Assembly (NCBI RefSeq): GCF_014201515.1
Contig: NZ_JACHEQ010000004.1
Span: 124,001 to 188,000, forward strand
DNA length: 64,000 nt
From: Anoxybacillus mongoliensis
GTDB lineage: Bacteria; Bacillota; Bacilli; Bacillales; Anoxybacillaceae
Direction of reading: 5' to 3'
Under the pieces are notes generated by a model. That model worked only from the letters and a program-made list of their open reading frames with translations. It did no database searches and was not told the origin of the DNA. The position numbers were made by a program, and so were the translations under genes. This document shows positions 37,790 to 47,439 of this stretch, one piece after another; position 1 is the stretch's first letter, and each line of letters starts with the position of its first letter.

Positions 37790-38722
37790 ATGAAACCAAT
37801 TCGGGAAACGATCCATCATTTAATGAATCGTCATGATTTTAAAGAGCGATATGAGGCGATGAAGCGCGATATTTTAAACGATCCACACGTTCAATCGTTT
37901 TTACGTGATCATGATGTGACGGATGCGATGTTGAATCGACATCTCGGAAAATTGTATGAGTTTGTGCAACAAAGTAAGCATTGTGAACGTTGTCCAAGTT
38001 TAGAACAATGTCCGAATTTGCTGAAAGGATACACACCTCATTTAATTTGGCAAGGGAAAAACATTGATGTACAATACGAGCGCTGTGCTCGCAAAGTACA
38101 AGACGATGAACGAAAAAAACAACAGTCGCTCATTCGCAGTTTGTTTATCCCGCGTGACATGTTACAAGCATCATTTGATCAATTAGAGACGGACGATCTT
38201 GGACGAATTGAAGCGATCGAACTTGCGAACACGTTTGCTTCAACATATGAAGTAGGTAAACGAACGAAAGGATTATATTTATACGGTTCTTTTGGCGTTG
38301 GAAAAACATATTTGTTAGCAGCGATGGCAAATGAGTTAGCTCAAAGACATATCGCTTCATTTCTTGTGTACGTGCCGGAATTTGTGCGTTCATTAAAGTC
38401 ATCGCTTCAAACGGACGCGTTTCAAGATACGATTGAATATGCAAAACAAGTTCCTGTTCTTATGCTCGATGATTTAGGGGCAGAACTAATGTCAAGCTGG
38501 TGGCGCGACGAGGTGCTCGGTCCGATTTTACAATATCGTATGCTTGAGCATTTGCCGACATGCTTTACATCGAACTTTGATTTGAAACGTCTTACCCATC
38601 ACTTAGCTCACTCACAACGAGGTGAAGAAGAACAGGTGAAAGCGGCGCGAATTATTGAGCGAATTGTTTATTTAGCTACTCCGATCGAGATGAAAGGAAA
38701 AAATCGACGAATCGAAATGTGA
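37790..38722 (+). CDS. dnaI: Helicase loader DnaI
   Basis: A 310-aa AAA+ loader of the replicative helicase. The N-terminal helicase-binding domain carries a zinc-binding Cys cluster (CERCPSLEQC near 65-75), and the ATPase domain (about 135-310) has Walker A YGSFGVGKTYLLAA, Walker B VLMLDDLGAE and sensor CFTSNFD. Of two adjacent ATGs the second is chosen for its 6-nt spacing from GGGGA. Confidence 0.94.
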   Translation: MKPIRETIHHLMNRHDFKERYEAMKRDILNDPHVQSFLRDHDVTDAMLNRHLGKLYEFVQQSKHCERCPSLEQCPNLLKGYTPHLIWQGKNIDVQYERCARKVQDDERKKQQSLIRSLFIPRDMLQASFDQLETDDLGRIEAIELANTFASTYEVGKRTKGLYLYGSFGVGKTYLLAAMANELAQRHIASFLVYVPEFVRSLKSSLQTDAFQDTIEYAKQVPVLMLDDLGAELMSSWWRDEVLGPILQYRMLEHLPTCFTSNFDLKRLTHHLAHSQRGEEEQVKAARIIERIVYLATPIEMKGKNRRIEM

Positions 38723-38784
38723 TAAACAGACGGTGTTCCCCATATATATAAAACAAGCATGTTTTTGGAAAAGGGGGGGCACCG

Positions 38785-39639
38785 TTGATTTATATCGTAT
38801 TTCAAGATGGACAAGATGCACAACGACTATTTTCAGAATTAAGTAAAGAGCCACAACCATATGGAAAATTGCTTTACGACGACAGGACGATTACTGTTTT
38901 CTTTCATGAATCGAACGTTGCACATATGCGCGCGTTGTTCATTCCGATTTTTACTTCATGCATCATTCAAGCGTTTGAAGCACGTTGGATTTTATCAATT
39001 ATTTCTCGTACGTTCTTTTATGAAAATGAAGAAGAACAACAACAAATTTTACAGCTGACTTACTCGTTTATTGATGGAGAAAGGTACGACTATCGTCTCG
39101 GAAAAAAATTGATTATGCCGCGCGAGCAATTAATTGCTCAATCGCTACATGAATGTTTACATGAAGGTGTATTTTCGTTCGAGTCGCTTATGACTTTTCG
39201 GTTAAAGCCGTATTATGATCGATTGATGCATTACGTTGAATTAGCCATTGACGAATACAAACTAGAACAAGAATATCAAGCGTTTGTTCATATGTTGCGC
39301 GAAATTGTTGCATCACGTCAGCCGAAAATGAACGTGCTTCATGTAGTATATGAGAATGAAACGTTTCAATTTTTTGATGGTCAATTTCTGTACTTGTCAC
39401 CGCAACAACTAAAGCAGTTCATCGATCGACGAATCATGGTGAGCCAGCCGATGTACATTGATACATCTGTATTAGCTCCGCTCGTATCGATGGCGCCGGA
39501 AAAAATATATATGTATACAGATGTCACAGATGTGGGAATGATTCAAACGATTCAAAATGTGTTTCAAGAGCGAATGGAGCTTCGAACACCTCTTGATTTT
39601 CCAAAAAAATATGCTTATAATGACATACATAATGAATAA
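38785..39639 (+). CDS. ytxC: Putative sporulation protein YtxC
   Basis: A 284-aa soluble protein matching the YtxC family, found only in spore formers and lying between dnaI and thrS in Bacillus. No catalytic motif is visible. Translation begins at TTG with GGGGGGG about 6 nt upstream. The thrS promoter lies inside its last 50 nt. Confidence 0.85.
   Translation: MIYIVFQDGQDAQRLFSELSKEPQPYGKLLYDDRTITVFFHESNVAHMRALFIPIFTSCIIQAFEARWILSIISRTFFYENEEEQQQILQLTYSFIDGERYDYRLGKKLIMPREQLIAQSLHECLHEGVFSFESLMTFRLKPYYDRLMHYVELAIDEYKLEQEYQAFVHMLREIVASRQPKMNVLHVVYENETFQFFDGQFLYLSPQQLKQFIDRRIMVSQPMYIDTSVLAPLVSMAPEKIYMYTDVTDVGMIQTIQNVFQERMELRTPLDFPKKYAYNDIHNE
39593..39621 (+). promoter_or_regulatory. Sigma-A promoter for thrS, inside ytxC
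   Basis: TTGATT (39593-39598) and TATAAT (39616-39621) are 17 nt apart, placing the start near 39628, just before the T-box leader. Confidence 0.7.
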
Positions 39640-39643
39640 GGTC

Positions 39644-39910
39644 AAAAGTGATGATGAGGACATGGGTGTATGTTTACGGTTCACAGAGAGGGAAGGCATA
39701 GGCTGAAACCTTCCTAACACGAAAGATGCACTTACCACCTCTAAACTTCAGCAGTGAACAATGGGACGATGCCCCGTTTAGTAATTGCTGACGGTTTGCG
39801 CCGTTATCGAAATGAAGCCGTTTATACGCTCGTTTGATATTTGTATAAACGGGAAGAAGGGTGGAACCACGAAGCCAACTCGTCCCTCGTTTTTGGGACG
39901 AGTTTTTTTA
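39644..39910 (+). ncRNA. T-box leader of thrS
   Basis: A tRNA-sensing leader. It opens with AAAGTGATGATGAGGACA (stem I start), has the likely specifier ACC for Thr at 39734-39736, the T-box core AGGGTGGAACCACG at 39857-39870, and a terminator of ACTCGTCCC and GGGACGAGT (39878-39903) followed by seven T. Uncharged tRNA-Thr should stabilise the antiterminator and raise thrS expression. Confidence 0.92.
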
Positions 39911-39934
39911 TTTTTAAAAAAGGAGTGAATAGCT

Positions 39935-41866
39935 TTGGTGGATGTAGTAAAAATCACATTTCCAGATGGAGCAGTAAAGGAGTTTCCGAAAGGAGTGACA
40001 ACAGAAGACATTGCAGCGTCAATTAGTCCAGGCTTGAAGAAAAAGGCAATTGCTGGGAAGCTGAACGATCGCATGATTGATTTGCGTACACCAATTGAAG
40101 AAGATGGCGCGCTTTCGATTATTACACAAGATATGCCAGAGGCGCTTGATATTTTGCGTCATAGTACAGCGCACTTAATGGCGCAAGCGGTGAAACGACT
40201 ATATAAAGATGTAAAGCTTGGTGTTGGTCCTGTTATTGAAAACGGTTTTTACTATGATATTGATGTTGATGTGCCAATTACAGCAGAAGACTTACCGAAA
40301 ATTGAACAAGAAATGAAAAAAATTGTAAAAGAAAACTTAGACATCATTCGTAAAGAAGTAAGTCGTGAAGAAGCGATTCGTCGCTATGAAGAAATTGGAG
40401 ATCATTTAAAAATTGAACTCATTCACGACATTCCAGAAGGAGAAGTTGTCTCCATTTACGAACAAGGAGAATTTTTCGACCTTTGTCGCGGGGTGCACGT
40501 GCCATCAACAGGAAAAATTAAAGAGTTTAAACTGTTAAGTGTGGCGGGTGCGTACTGGCGTGGCGACAGCAAAAACAAAATGTTACAACGCATTTACGGA
40601 ACAGCCTTTTTCAAAAAAGAAGATTTAGACGAATATTTACGCCTTTTACAAGAAGCGAAAGAACGCGATCACCGTAAGCTTGGAAAAGAACTCGACTTAT
40701 TTATGACATCGCAAAAGGTCGGACAAGGATTACCACTTTGGCTTCCAAAAGGTGCAACGATTCGCCGAACAATTGAGCGTTATATCGTCGATAAAGAGCT
40801 GTCTCTTGGATATCAACACGTATATACACCAGTGCTAGGTAGCGTTGAGTTATATAAAACGTCTGGTCATTGGGATCACTATAAGGATGGCATGTTTCCA
40901 CCAATGGAAATGGATAATGAACAGCTTGTGTTACGCCCGATGAACTGTCCACATCATATGATGGTGTATAAACATAAAATTCATAGCTATCGCGAGTTGC
41001 CAATTCGCATCGCAGAGCTCGGTACGATGCACCGTTATGAAATGTCTGGAGCGCTTACAGGTTTGCAACGTGTGCGTGGCATGACGTTAAATGATGCACA
41101 TATTTTCGTGCGCCCAGATCAAATTAAAGACGAGTTTAAGCGCGTCGTCAATTTAATTTTAGACGTATATAAAGACTTCGGTTTAACAGATTATTCATTC
41201 CGTCTGTCGTATCGTGATCCACAAGATAAAGAAAAATATTATGATGACGATGCGATGTGGGAAAAAGCACAAAGCATGTTAAAAGAGGCAATGGACGAGC
41301 TCGGACTTGACTATTATGAAGCGGAAGGGGAAGCAGCGTTTTACGGTCCGAAATTAGACGTTCAAGTGCGTACAGCGCTCGGAAAAGACGAAACATTGTC
41401 TACTGTGCAATTAGACTTTTTACTGCCAGAACGTTTTGATTTAACATATATTGGGGAGGATGGAAAACCGCATCGTCCAGTCGTCATCCATCGTGGTGTC
41501 GTATCGACGATGGAACGCTTCGTCGCTTTCTTAATTGAAGAGTATAAAGGGGCGTTCCCAACATGGTTAGCACCTGTACAAGTGCAAGTGATTCCAGTCG
41601 CTCCATCTGTCCATATGGACTATGCGTATGAAGTAAAACATGCGTTACAAGCGGCAGGCATTCGCGTTGAAGTCGATGAGCGTGAAGAAAAAATCGGTTA
41701 TAAAATTCGTGAAGCACAAATGCAAAAAATTCCGTACATGCTCGTTGTCGGGGATAATGAAGTGAGTGAAAGAGCAGTAAACGTGCGAAAATATGGGGAA
41801 CAAAAGAGCGAAACGATGCCGCTCCATGCGTTTGTCGATCTCATTCAAAAAGAAGTGCGTAAATAA
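39935..41866 (+). CDS. thrS: Threonyl-tRNA synthetase
   Basis: A 643-aa class II synthetase charging tRNA-Thr. Domains in order: TGS (1 to about 62), editing domain with [11 protein letters not shown] (about 75-225), class II catalytic core with [14 protein letters not shown] and motif 2 around [17 protein letters not shown], and C-terminal anticodon domain (about 540-643). Start is TTG with AAGGAG 10 nt upstream; the adjacent GTG is an alternative. Confidence 0.97.
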   Translation: MVDVVKITFPDGAVKEFPKGVTTEDIAASISPGLKKKAIAGKLNDRMIDLRTPIEEDGALSIITQDMPEALDILRHSTAHLMAQAVKRLYKDVKLGVGPVIENGFYYDIDVDVPITAEDLPKIEQEMKKIVKENLDIIRKEVSREEAIRRYEEIGDHLKIELIHDIPEGEVVSIYEQGEFFDLCRGVHVPSTGKIKEFKLLSVAGAYWRGDSKNKMLQRIYGTAFFKKEDLDEYLRLLQEAKERDHRKLGKELDLFMTSQKVGQGLPLWLPKGATIRRTIERYIVDKELSLGYQHVYTPVLGSVELYKTSGHWDHYKDGMFPPMEMDNEQLVLRPMNCPHHMMVYKHKIHSYRELPIRIAELGTMHRYEMSGALTGLQRVRGMTLNDAHIFVRPDQIKDEFKRVVNLILDVYKDFGLTDYSFRLSYRDPQDKEKYYDDDAMWEKAQSMLKEAMDELGLDYYEAEGEAAFYGPKLDVQVRTALGKDETLSTVQLDFLLPERFDLTYIGEDGKPHRPVVIHRGVVSTMERFVAFLIEEYKGAFPTWLAPVQVQVIPVAPSVHMDYAYEVKHALQAAGIRVEVDEREEKIGYKIREAQMQKIPYMLVVGDNEVSERAVNVRKYGEQKSETMPLHAFVDLIQKEVRK

Positions 41867-41928
41867 TATAGTTGCATTTTTTCTTCATGTTTGTTATAGT
41901 TTTATTTGTTGTGATGAATTGACATCAG

Positions 41929-41958
41929 TTGACAATGTATTTCCGTTTATGGTATATA
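41929..41958 (+). promoter_or_regulatory. Promoter of infC-rpmI-rplT
   Basis: Consensus TTGACA (41929-41934) and TATATA (41953-41958) are 18 nt apart. A second TTGACA lies 10 nt upstream at 41919. Confidence 0.65.
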
Positions 41959-41974
41959 TGTTAGAGTAAAAATA

Positions 41975-42105
41975 AATACTTGTTTGAAACAAGCAGAAGC
42001 ACCCGCTTCTCACCTGATCGACGCCATATGGCTGTTAACAGGTTTATGACAAAACAAATGTTGTCAGCGAGACGTGTGGGTGTATTATGCCCACACGTTT
42101 TTTGT
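41975..42105 (+). ncRNA. L20-type ribosomal leader upstream of infC
   Basis: A structured leader with stems CTTGTTT/AAACAAG (41979-41993) and AGAAGC/GCTTCT (41995-42010), then a terminator ACGTGTGGG/CCCACACGT (42072-42098) with a TTTTTT tail. In B. subtilis the L20 protein binds the infC leader and promotes premature termination; position and architecture match that system. Exact L20 contacts were not verified. Confidence 0.82.
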
Positions 42106-42160
42106 TATGTGCGTTCTGCTTGAGCAAACAAGTTTGAAAAAACCGTGGAGGTGGCTAGTT

Positions 42161-42676
42161 ATTAGCAAAGATTTTATTATTAATGAAAACATTCGGGCAC
42201 GTGAAGTTCGTTTAGTCGATCCAAACGGCGAACAACTTGGGATTAAGACGAAACAAGAAGCGTTAGAAATTGCGGCGCGTTTAAATTTGGACTTAGTGAT
42301 GGTTGCACCAAATGCGAAACCGCCAGTATGTCGCATTATGGACTATGGCAAATTCCGTTTTGAGCAACAAAAGAAAGAAAAAGAAGCGCGCAAAAAGCAG
42401 AAAGTAATCAACGTGAAAGAAATTCGTTTAAGCCCAACGATCGAAGAACATGACTTCAACACAAAATTGCGCAACGCGCGGAAGTTCCTTGAAAAAGGAG
42501 ATAAAGTAAAAGCGACGATTCGCTTTAAAGGACGTGCGATTACGCATAAAGAAATTGGTCAGCGCGTGCTTGATCGATTTGCTGAGGCGTGCGCGGATAT
42601 TGGTACGGTTGAAACGGCTCCAAAAATGGACGGCCGCAGCATGTTTTTAGTGCTAGCACCGAAAAACGACAAATAA
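42161..42676 (+). CDS. infC: Translation initiation factor IF-3, AUU start
   Basis: A 171-aa factor that keeps ribosomal subunits apart and proofreads start-codon choice. It has the N-domain [17 protein letters not shown], linker rich in Lys and the C-domain with [14 protein letters not shown]. The only start placed correctly (8 nt after GGAGGT at 42147) is ATT at 42161, the noncanonical codon used by infC in E. coli and G. stearothermophilus, and the basis of IF-3 autocontrol. An upstream in-frame ATG would add a segment running through the leader terminator and is rejected. Confidence 0.95.
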   Translation: MSKDFIINENIRAREVRLVDPNGEQLGIKTKQEALEIAARLNLDLVMVAPNAKPPVCRIMDYGKFRFEQQKKEKEARKKQKVINVKEIRLSPTIEEHDFNTKLRNARKFLEKGDKVKATIRFKGRAITHKEIGQRVLDRFAEACADIGTVETAPKMDGRSMFLVLAPKNDK

Positions 42677-42695
42677 CAAAAGGGAGGAACACCTT

Positions 42696-42896
42696 ATGCC
42701 AAAAATGAAAACTCACAAAGGCTCAGCGAAGCGTTTCAAAAAGACAGGAACAGGCCAATTAAAACGTTCACACGCATTCACTAGCCACTTATTCGCAAAC
42801 AAAACACAAAAGCAAAAACGTAAACTTCGCAAAGCAACACTTGTATCAAAAGGCGATTTCAAACGCATTCGTCAATTGTTAGATAACGTAAAATAA
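42696..42896 (+). CDS. rpmI: Ribosomal protein L35
   Basis: A 66-aa very basic large-subunit protein, opening [20 protein letters not shown], the family signature. GGGAGGA lies 8 nt upstream. Second gene of the infC-rpmI-rplT operon. Confidence 0.97.
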   Translation: MPKMKTHKGSAKRFKKTGTGQLKRSHAFTSHLFANKTQKQKRKLRKATLVSKGDFKRIRQLLDNVK

Positions 42897-42914
42897 TTTT
42901 AGGAGGGAAATGTT

Positions 42915-43274
42915 ATGCCACGTGTAAAAGGCGGTACAGTCACACGCAGACGTCGTAAAAAAATTCTTAAACTTGCAAAAGGATATTTCGGTTCGAAACA
43001 TCGTTTATATAAAGTAGCAAATCAACAAGTCATGAAATCGTTAATGTACGCGTATCGCGACCGTCGCCAACGCAAACGCGACTTCCGTAAACTTTGGATT
43101 ACGCGCATTAACGCAGCAGCGCGCATGAACGGTCTTTCTTATAGCCGTTTAATGCACGGATTAAAACTTGCAGGAATCGAAGTAAACCGCAAAATGCTTG
43201 CTGATTTAGCGGTAAACGATGCTGCGGCATTCACACAACTTGCAAACATCGCAAAAGAAAACTTAAACAAGTAA
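42915..43274 (+). CDS. rplT: Ribosomal protein L20
   Basis: A 119-aa basic protein needed early in 50S assembly, opening [20 protein letters not shown] and carrying the [17 protein letters not shown] core. It is the expected autoregulator acting on the infC leader. AGGAGGG lies upstream, and a terminator follows. Confidence 0.97.
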   Translation: MPRVKGGTVTRRRRKKILKLAKGYFGSKHRLYKVANQQVMKSLMYAYRDRRQRKRDFRKLWITRINAAARMNGLSYSRLMHGLKLAGIEVNRKMLADLAVNDAAAFTQLANIAKENLNK

Positions 43275-43280
43275 TAAGGA

Positions 43281-43318
43281 AATGACCATTCTCCCTTGAG
43301 GGGATGGTCATTTTTTAT
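43281..43318 (+). terminator. Terminator after rplT
   Basis: AATGACCAT and ATGGTCATT form the outer stem with an inner CTCCC/GGGG pairing around TTGA, followed by six T. It closes the ribosomal operon. Confidence 0.88.
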
Positions 43319-43334
43319 AAGAGGGGGAGAACAA

Positions 43335-43823
43335 ATGAATTTACAAACATTATTTTCTATGCAACGACAATTAGATGAGCGAATTGAGACAGAACGTGGA
43401 TTGCGCGGTGAACGTTTAATTGAACGTAAGTTGTTAGCTCTTCTTGTTGAAATTGGAGAACTCGCGAATGAAACGCGCTGTTTTAAATTTTGGAGTTCAA
43501 AGCCGAAAGCGGCGGACGAAACGATTTTAGAGGAATATGTCGACGGTCTTCATTTTATTTTATCGCTCGGGCTCGATCTTTCCCTTTATGAACATATCCA
43601 ATGGCCACATGTGCAAGAAAGTAAACCGCTTGTTGAACAGTTTTTATACGTATTTGAAGCCGTTCAGACGTTTCGCGAAAAGATGGACGAACAAGCATAC
43701 GGTCGATTAGTATATGCGTATGCACAGCTTGGTCATGCGCTTCAATTCAATGCTGAACAAATTGAACGAGCGTATGTCGCAAAAAACGAAGTGAATCATG
43801 AGCGACAAAGTCACAATTATTAA
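43335..43823 (+). CDS. All-alpha dimeric dUTPase family protein
   Basis: A 162-aa all-alpha NTP pyrophosphatase of the dUTPase-2 type. The metal-binding helices are recognisable as LLALLVEIGELANETRCFKFW and EEYVDGLHF, giving the E-x3-E and E-x2-D arrangement. Likely role is hydrolysing dUTP to dUMP, sanitising the nucleotide pool. The ATG at 43335 has GGGGGAG 7 nt upstream. Substrate is inferred from family only. Confidence 0.85.
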   Translation: MNLQTLFSMQRQLDERIETERGLRGERLIERKLLALLVEIGELANETRCFKFWSSKPKAADETILEEYVDGLHFILSLGLDLSLYEHIQWPHVQESKPLVEQFLYVFEAVQTFREKMDEQAYGRLVYAYAQLGHALQFNAEQIERAYVAKNEVNHERQSHNY

Positions 43824-43848
43824 CAACTGTCAAAATGTTTAGTATAAT
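43820..43848 (+). promoter_or_regulatory. Sigma-A promoter for ysdC
   Basis: TTAACA (43820-43825) and TATAAT (43843-43848) are 17 nt apart, just after the dUTPase gene. Confidence 0.65.
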
Positions 43849-43878
43849 GAGTGTTGTACATAGAGAGGAGTGACATAC

Positions 43879-44964
43879 GTGAAAAAATTAGATGAAACGT
43901 TAACGATGTTGAAAGCGTTAACGGATGCGAAAGGCGTTCCAGGGAACGAACGAGAAGTACGCGAAGTAATGAAATCATACATCGCTCCATATGCGGATGA
44001 AGTGACAACGGATCGTCTTGGTAGCTTAATTGCAAAAAAAGTAGGAAAAGAAAATGGACCAAAAGTGATGATTGCCGGTCATTTAGATGAAGTAGGTTTT
44101 ATGGTGACACAAATCGATGAAAAAGGCTTTATTCGCTTCCAACCGCTCGGAGGCTGGTGGGGGCAAGTGATGCTTGCTCAGCGAGTGACAATCGTAACAA
44201 AAAAAGGTGATATTACAGGCGTCATCGGTTCAAAACCGCCACATATTTTACCTGCTGAAGCAAGAAGGAAGCCGGTAGAAATCAAGGATATGTTTATCGA
44301 CATCGGGGCTTCGAGCCGTGATGAAGCGATCGAATGGGGTGTACGTCCGGGTGATGCGATCGTTCCGTATTTTGAATTTACCGTGATGAATAATGAAAAA
44401 ATGTTGCTTGCAAAAGCATGGGATAACCGCATCGGTTGTGCAGTTGCTATTGATGTGTTGAAACAATTAAAAGATGTTGAGCATCCAAACGTCGTATACG
44501 GTGTTGGAACCGTACAAGAAGAAGTAGGCTTGCGCGGGGCTCGAACATCCGCTTTTGCGATTGAACCAGATATTGCGTTTGCAGTAGATGTCGGCATCGC
44601 TGGCGACACACCAGGTGTATCTGAAAAAGACGCCATGGGGAAACTCGGCGGCGGACCGCATATTGTTTTATACGATGCAACACTTGTTTCTCATAAAGGA
44701 TTACGTGAATTTGTCATTAGCGTAGCAGAAGAAATGAACATCCCGTACCGTTTTGACGCGATGCCAGGCGGTGGAACAGACGCCGGTGCCATTCATATGA
44801 CGATGCGCGGCGTTCCAGCGTTAACGATCTCTATCCCAACGCGCTACATTCACTCCCATGCGGCACTTCTTCATCGCGATGACTACGAACAAACAGTAAA
44901 ACTATTAGTCGAAGTTATTAAACGACTTGATGAAGATAAAGTGAAAGAAATTACGTTTGATTAA
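43879..44964 (+). CDS. ysdC: M42 family aminopeptidase YsdC
   Basis: A 361-aa dinuclear metal aminopeptidase of the M42 family, expected to form large tetrahedral assemblies. Metal ligands are visible: His-x-Asp in [10 protein letters not shown], Asp in [10 protein letters not shown], Glu pair in [13 protein letters not shown], Asp in [12 protein letters not shown] and a final His in [10 protein letters not shown]. The GTG at 43879 has GAGGAG 8 nt upstream and aligns with the B. subtilis YsdC start. A terminator follows; the accessory galactoside operon begins beyond it. Confidence 0.93.
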   Translation: MKKLDETLTMLKALTDAKGVPGNEREVREVMKSYIAPYADEVTTDRLGSLIAKKVGKENGPKVMIAGHLDEVGFMVTQIDEKGFIRFQPLGGWWGQVMLAQRVTIVTKKGDITGVIGSKPPHILPAEARRKPVEIKDMFIDIGASSRDEAIEWGVRPGDAIVPYFEFTVMNNEKMLLAKAWDNRIGCAVAIDVLKQLKDVEHPNVVYGVGTVQEEVGLRGARTSAFAIEPDIAFAVDVGIAGDTPGVSEKDAMGKLGGGPHIVLYDATLVSHKGLREFVISVAEEMNIPYRFDAMPGGGTDAGAIHMTMRGVPALTISIPTRYIHSHAALLHRDDYEQTVKLLVEVIKRLDEDKVKEITFD

Positions 44965-44998
44965 CAAAAAACCGACTCGAATAGGGTCGGTTTTTTAC
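44965..44998 (+). terminator. Terminator after ysdC
   Basis: AAAAAACCGAC and GTCGGTTTTTT form an 11-bp stem with a 10-nt loop and a T tail. It insulates the galactoside operon from upstream transcription. Confidence 0.88.
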
Positions 44999-45019
44999 TT
45001 TTTTTTCAGAAAATTTTTG

Positions 45020-45048
45020 TTGACTAAAACAAAAAAGTTTACTAAAAT
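45020..45048 (+). promoter_or_regulatory. Promoter of the galactoside operon
   Basis: TTGACT (45020-45025) and TAAAAT (45043-45048) are 17 nt apart, placing the start near 45055 and the first gene 53 nt further on. Confidence 0.65.
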
Positions 45049-45058
45049 TTTTACTAGT
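45038..45058. promoter_or_regulatory. Candidate LacI-family operators
   Basis: TTTACTAAA (45038-45046), itself the palindrome TTTA-C-TAAA, and TTTACTAGT (45050-45058), which contains the palindrome TACTAGTA, lie on and just after the -10. The promoter -35 region has the related TTGACTAAA. Repeated related words on a promoter suggest operators for the LacI-type regulator encoded downstream. This is inference. Confidence 0.45.
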
Positions 45059-45060
45059 AG

Positions 45061-45075
45061 GCGAAAACGCTTACA
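45061..45075 (-). promoter_or_regulatory. cre site for CcpA
   Basis: On the - strand the sequence reads TGTAAGCGTTTTCGC, matching the cre core TGTAAGCGTTTTC closely. It lies immediately after the predicted transcription start, as expected for catabolite repression of a sugar operon. Confidence 0.8.
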
Positions 45076-45107
45076 TAAAACGTATCGAGAAAAGGGGAGG
45101 AGAATGG

Positions 45108-46418
45108 ATGTTTAAACGTTATTGGAAATGGCTTGTCCTCATCGTAGCTTCAGCGGTTATGTTGGCAGCTTGTAGTGGCAAGCAATCATCGACGGACGAC
45201 AAAGGGGAAGGATCGAGTGAAAAAATTGTATTGACAGCTTGGGCTTGGAACGTAAACGTTGGTGCTTTAAATGAAGCGATGAAAGAGTTTCAAAAAAGCA
45301 ACCCGAACATTGAATTAAAAGTAGAAGATATTGGACGTTTAGATGTATATGATAAGCTATCTACAGGTTTAGCTGCAGGAGGAACAGGTCTTCCAGATAT
45401 TGTCCTTGTAGAAGATGATCGTATCCATGGTTATGTGAATGCATTTCCGAAAGGATTTGTCAATTTATCAGAAAAAGGATTTGATCAATATAAAGACGTA
45501 TTCCCGACATTTAAAAAAGATTTAACATCTGTTGATGGAAAGTTTTATGCAATGCCATTTGATGCGGGTCCAACAGGAATGTTCTACCGTACGGATTTGT
45601 TTGAAAAAGCAGGGGTAAAAGCAGAAGATATTGAAACATGGGATGACTTTTTGGCAGCAGCAAAAAAAATTAAAGAGGCGACTGGTGCATTTGCAATGCC
45701 TCTCGATAAATTTAAAGACGATCCGATTTTTCGTATGATGCTTAATCAACGTGGTATTTACTACTTTGATCAAGATGGGAAAATCGATTTAACAAATCCG
45801 AAAGCTGTAGAAGCAATGGAGATGTTGAAAAAATTTGACGATGCTGGACTCATTAAAGACGTTGACGGATGGAATGGGGTTGTATCAGCAACAGTAGATG
45901 GTTCTGTCGCTACGGTTCCATTTGGTGCATGGTATTATGGAACAATTGTTGATCAGGCAAAAGATACGAATGGCAAATGGGGAGTGTTTTTACTTCCAGC
46001 TTTTGAAAAGGGAGGTAATCGTGCTGCTAACTTAGGTGGTAGTAGTTGGATGATTCCTGCCTCTTCTAAACATATCGATGAAGCATATAAGTTTTTAGAA
46101 TTTTTCTCAACAACGAAAGATATTCAGTTAATGGCTATGGAGAAATATGGATTATTCCCATCATTAGCGAGTGCATATGACTCTGAATTATTTACTAGTG
46201 GTGTACAATTTTTCGGAGGTCAAAAAATTTGGGAGTTATTCGCAAATGAAATGAAAGATATTCCAACAGCTTATTATACGAACGATTATGCTGTTGCTTT
46301 AGATGAAGCAATTAAGGCACAGGCAGACGTATTCAATGGAAAAGATCCAAAGAAAGCGCTTGAAGAGGCAGCGAAACGGTTGAAAGATCGAACAAAACGA
46401 GAAATGAATACTTACTAA
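45108..46418 (+). CDS. Sugar ABC transporter substrate-binding lipoprotein
   Basis: A 436-aa exported solute-binding protein of the carbohydrate group (MalE/MsmE type). A signal peptide (1-21) ends in the lipobox LAAC with lipid-attached Cys22, followed by a polar linker SGKQSSTDDKGEGSSEK and two lobes. Aromatic residues such as WAWNVNV, FGAWYYG and GGSSWMIP fit sugar stacking. Given the neighbours, the ligand is probably a galactose-containing oligosaccharide (melibiose, raffinose or galacto-oligosaccharides). First gene of the operon; a hairpin follows that probably keeps its transcript more abundant. Confidence 0.93.
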   Translation: MFKRYWKWLVLIVASAVMLAACSGKQSSTDDKGEGSSEKIVLTAWAWNVNVGALNEAMKEFQKSNPNIELKVEDIGRLDVYDKLSTGLAAGGTGLPDIVLVEDDRIHGYVNAFPKGFVNLSEKGFDQYKDVFPTFKKDLTSVDGKFYAMPFDAGPTGMFYRTDLFEKAGVKAEDIETWDDFLAAAKKIKEATGAFAMPLDKFKDDPIFRMMLNQRGIYYFDQDGKIDLTNPKAVEAMEMLKKFDDAGLIKDVDGWNGVVSATVDGSVATVPFGAWYYGTIVDQAKDTNGKWGVFLLPAFEKGGNRAANLGGSSWMIPASSKHIDEAYKFLEFFSTTKDIQLMAMEKYGLFPSLASAYDSELFTSGVQFFGGQKIWELFANEMKDIPTAYYTNDYAVALDEAIKAQADVFNGKDPKKALEEAAKRLKDRTKREMNTY

Positions 46419-46440
46419 AATACGGATATGTTGAAAAATG

Positions 46441-46476
46441 AATGAGAGATTTAGTGATATGGCTAAATCTCTCATT
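46441..46476 (+). promoter_or_regulatory. Intercistronic hairpin after binding-protein gene
   Basis: AATGAGAGATTTAG and CTAAATCTCTCATT form a perfect 14-bp stem with an 8-nt loop, but no T-tract follows. Such hairpins after binding-protein genes usually protect the upstream mRNA from 3' decay or cause partial termination, giving more binding protein than permease. Confidence 0.75.
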
Positions 46477-46512
46477 TCTACTTAAAAGTGAATAAGGAAA
46501 GGAAGAGGGGGT

Positions 46513-47439
46513 TTGAGTACAAAAATGGTGGAAGTAAACTCGATGACACCTAAAGTCGAGGGGCACACAAAAATGAAAAAACATGTATGGAAAAAGAAAA
46601 TTGTGCCGTACATTTTCATTGCTCCTTCTGTAATTTTGTTTTCAATTTTTATGCTTTATCCGATCGGTTACTCTTTCGTTATGAGTTTTCAGACAAGTGC
46701 CGGCGGGGAGATGACATTTAACGGTTTAGAAAACTATAAGCGTTTATTTAACGATGACATTTTTTTGAAAGCATTAAAAAACACCTTTATTATTTTAGCT
46801 GTTCAAGTTCCGATGATGCTTTTTTTAGCGCTTATTTTAGCCGTCCTTCTTCATTCTTCACTTTTAAAATGGAAAGCGATGTTTCGTGTATCTTTTTTTC
46901 TACCAGCTGTGACATCGCTTGTAGCGTATTCAATCATTTTTTCAATTATGTTAATGAACGATGGGCTGATGAATCAACTGCTAGAATGGATCGGAATCAG
47001 CTCGATCCCATGGCTATCTCACCCGTTCTGGGCGAAAGTATCCCTTATTTTAGCCATGACATGGCGTTGGGTTGGATATAACATGGTCATTTATTTAGCA
47101 GCTTTGCAAAATATTTCGGAAGATTTATACGAAGCAGCGAGTATAGATGGGGCAAGTAAAGTAAGGCAATTTTTTTCAATTACTATTCCTCAGTTAAAGC
47201 CGGTCATTTTATTTACAGCTATTTTATCAACAATTGGAACACTTCAATTGTTTGATGAACCGTATACGCTTACAAAAGGTGGGCCAAGCGACGAAACGTT
47301 AACAATAGGAATGTACTTATATCAAACAGGGTTCCGTTATTTCGATTTCGGATATGCTTCAACCATTGCGTACGTCATTGTTGTTTTAATTGCCATTTTA
47401 AGTTTTATCCAATTTAAAGTATCGGGGGATGAGCGATGA
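46513..47439 (+). CDS. Sugar ABC transporter permease, MalF type
   Basis: An inner membrane permease of 308 aa with six membrane helices, opening after a basic tail KMKKHVWKKKIVPYIFIAPS. The EAA loop that docks the ATPase is LYEAASIDGASKVRQFFSIT near 215. The start is uncertain: TTG 46513 is used here, but ATG 46525 and ATG 46540 are possible, all before the first helix. It overlaps the next permease gene by 4 nt. Confidence 0.92.
   Translation: MSTKMVEVNSMTPKVEGHTKMKKHVWKKKIVPYIFIAPSVILFSIFMLYPIGYSFVMSFQTSAGGEMTFNGLENYKRLFNDDIFLKALKNTFIILAVQVPMMLFLALILAVLLHSSLLKWKAMFRVSFFLPAVTSLVAYSIIFSIMLMNDGLMNQLLEWIGISSIPWLSHPFWAKVSLILAMTWRWVGYNMVIYLAALQNISEDLYEAASIDGASKVRQFFSITIPQLKPVILFTAILSTIGTLQLFDEPYTLTKGGPSDETLTIGMYLYQTGFRYFDFGYASTIAYVIVVLIAILSFIQFKVSGDER

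Noticed and set aside
42074-42160. In-frame ATG-initiated extension of infC
   Set aside because: It would translate through the terminator hairpin of the leader, has no ribosome site, and IF-3 begins at SKDFIINE in relatives.
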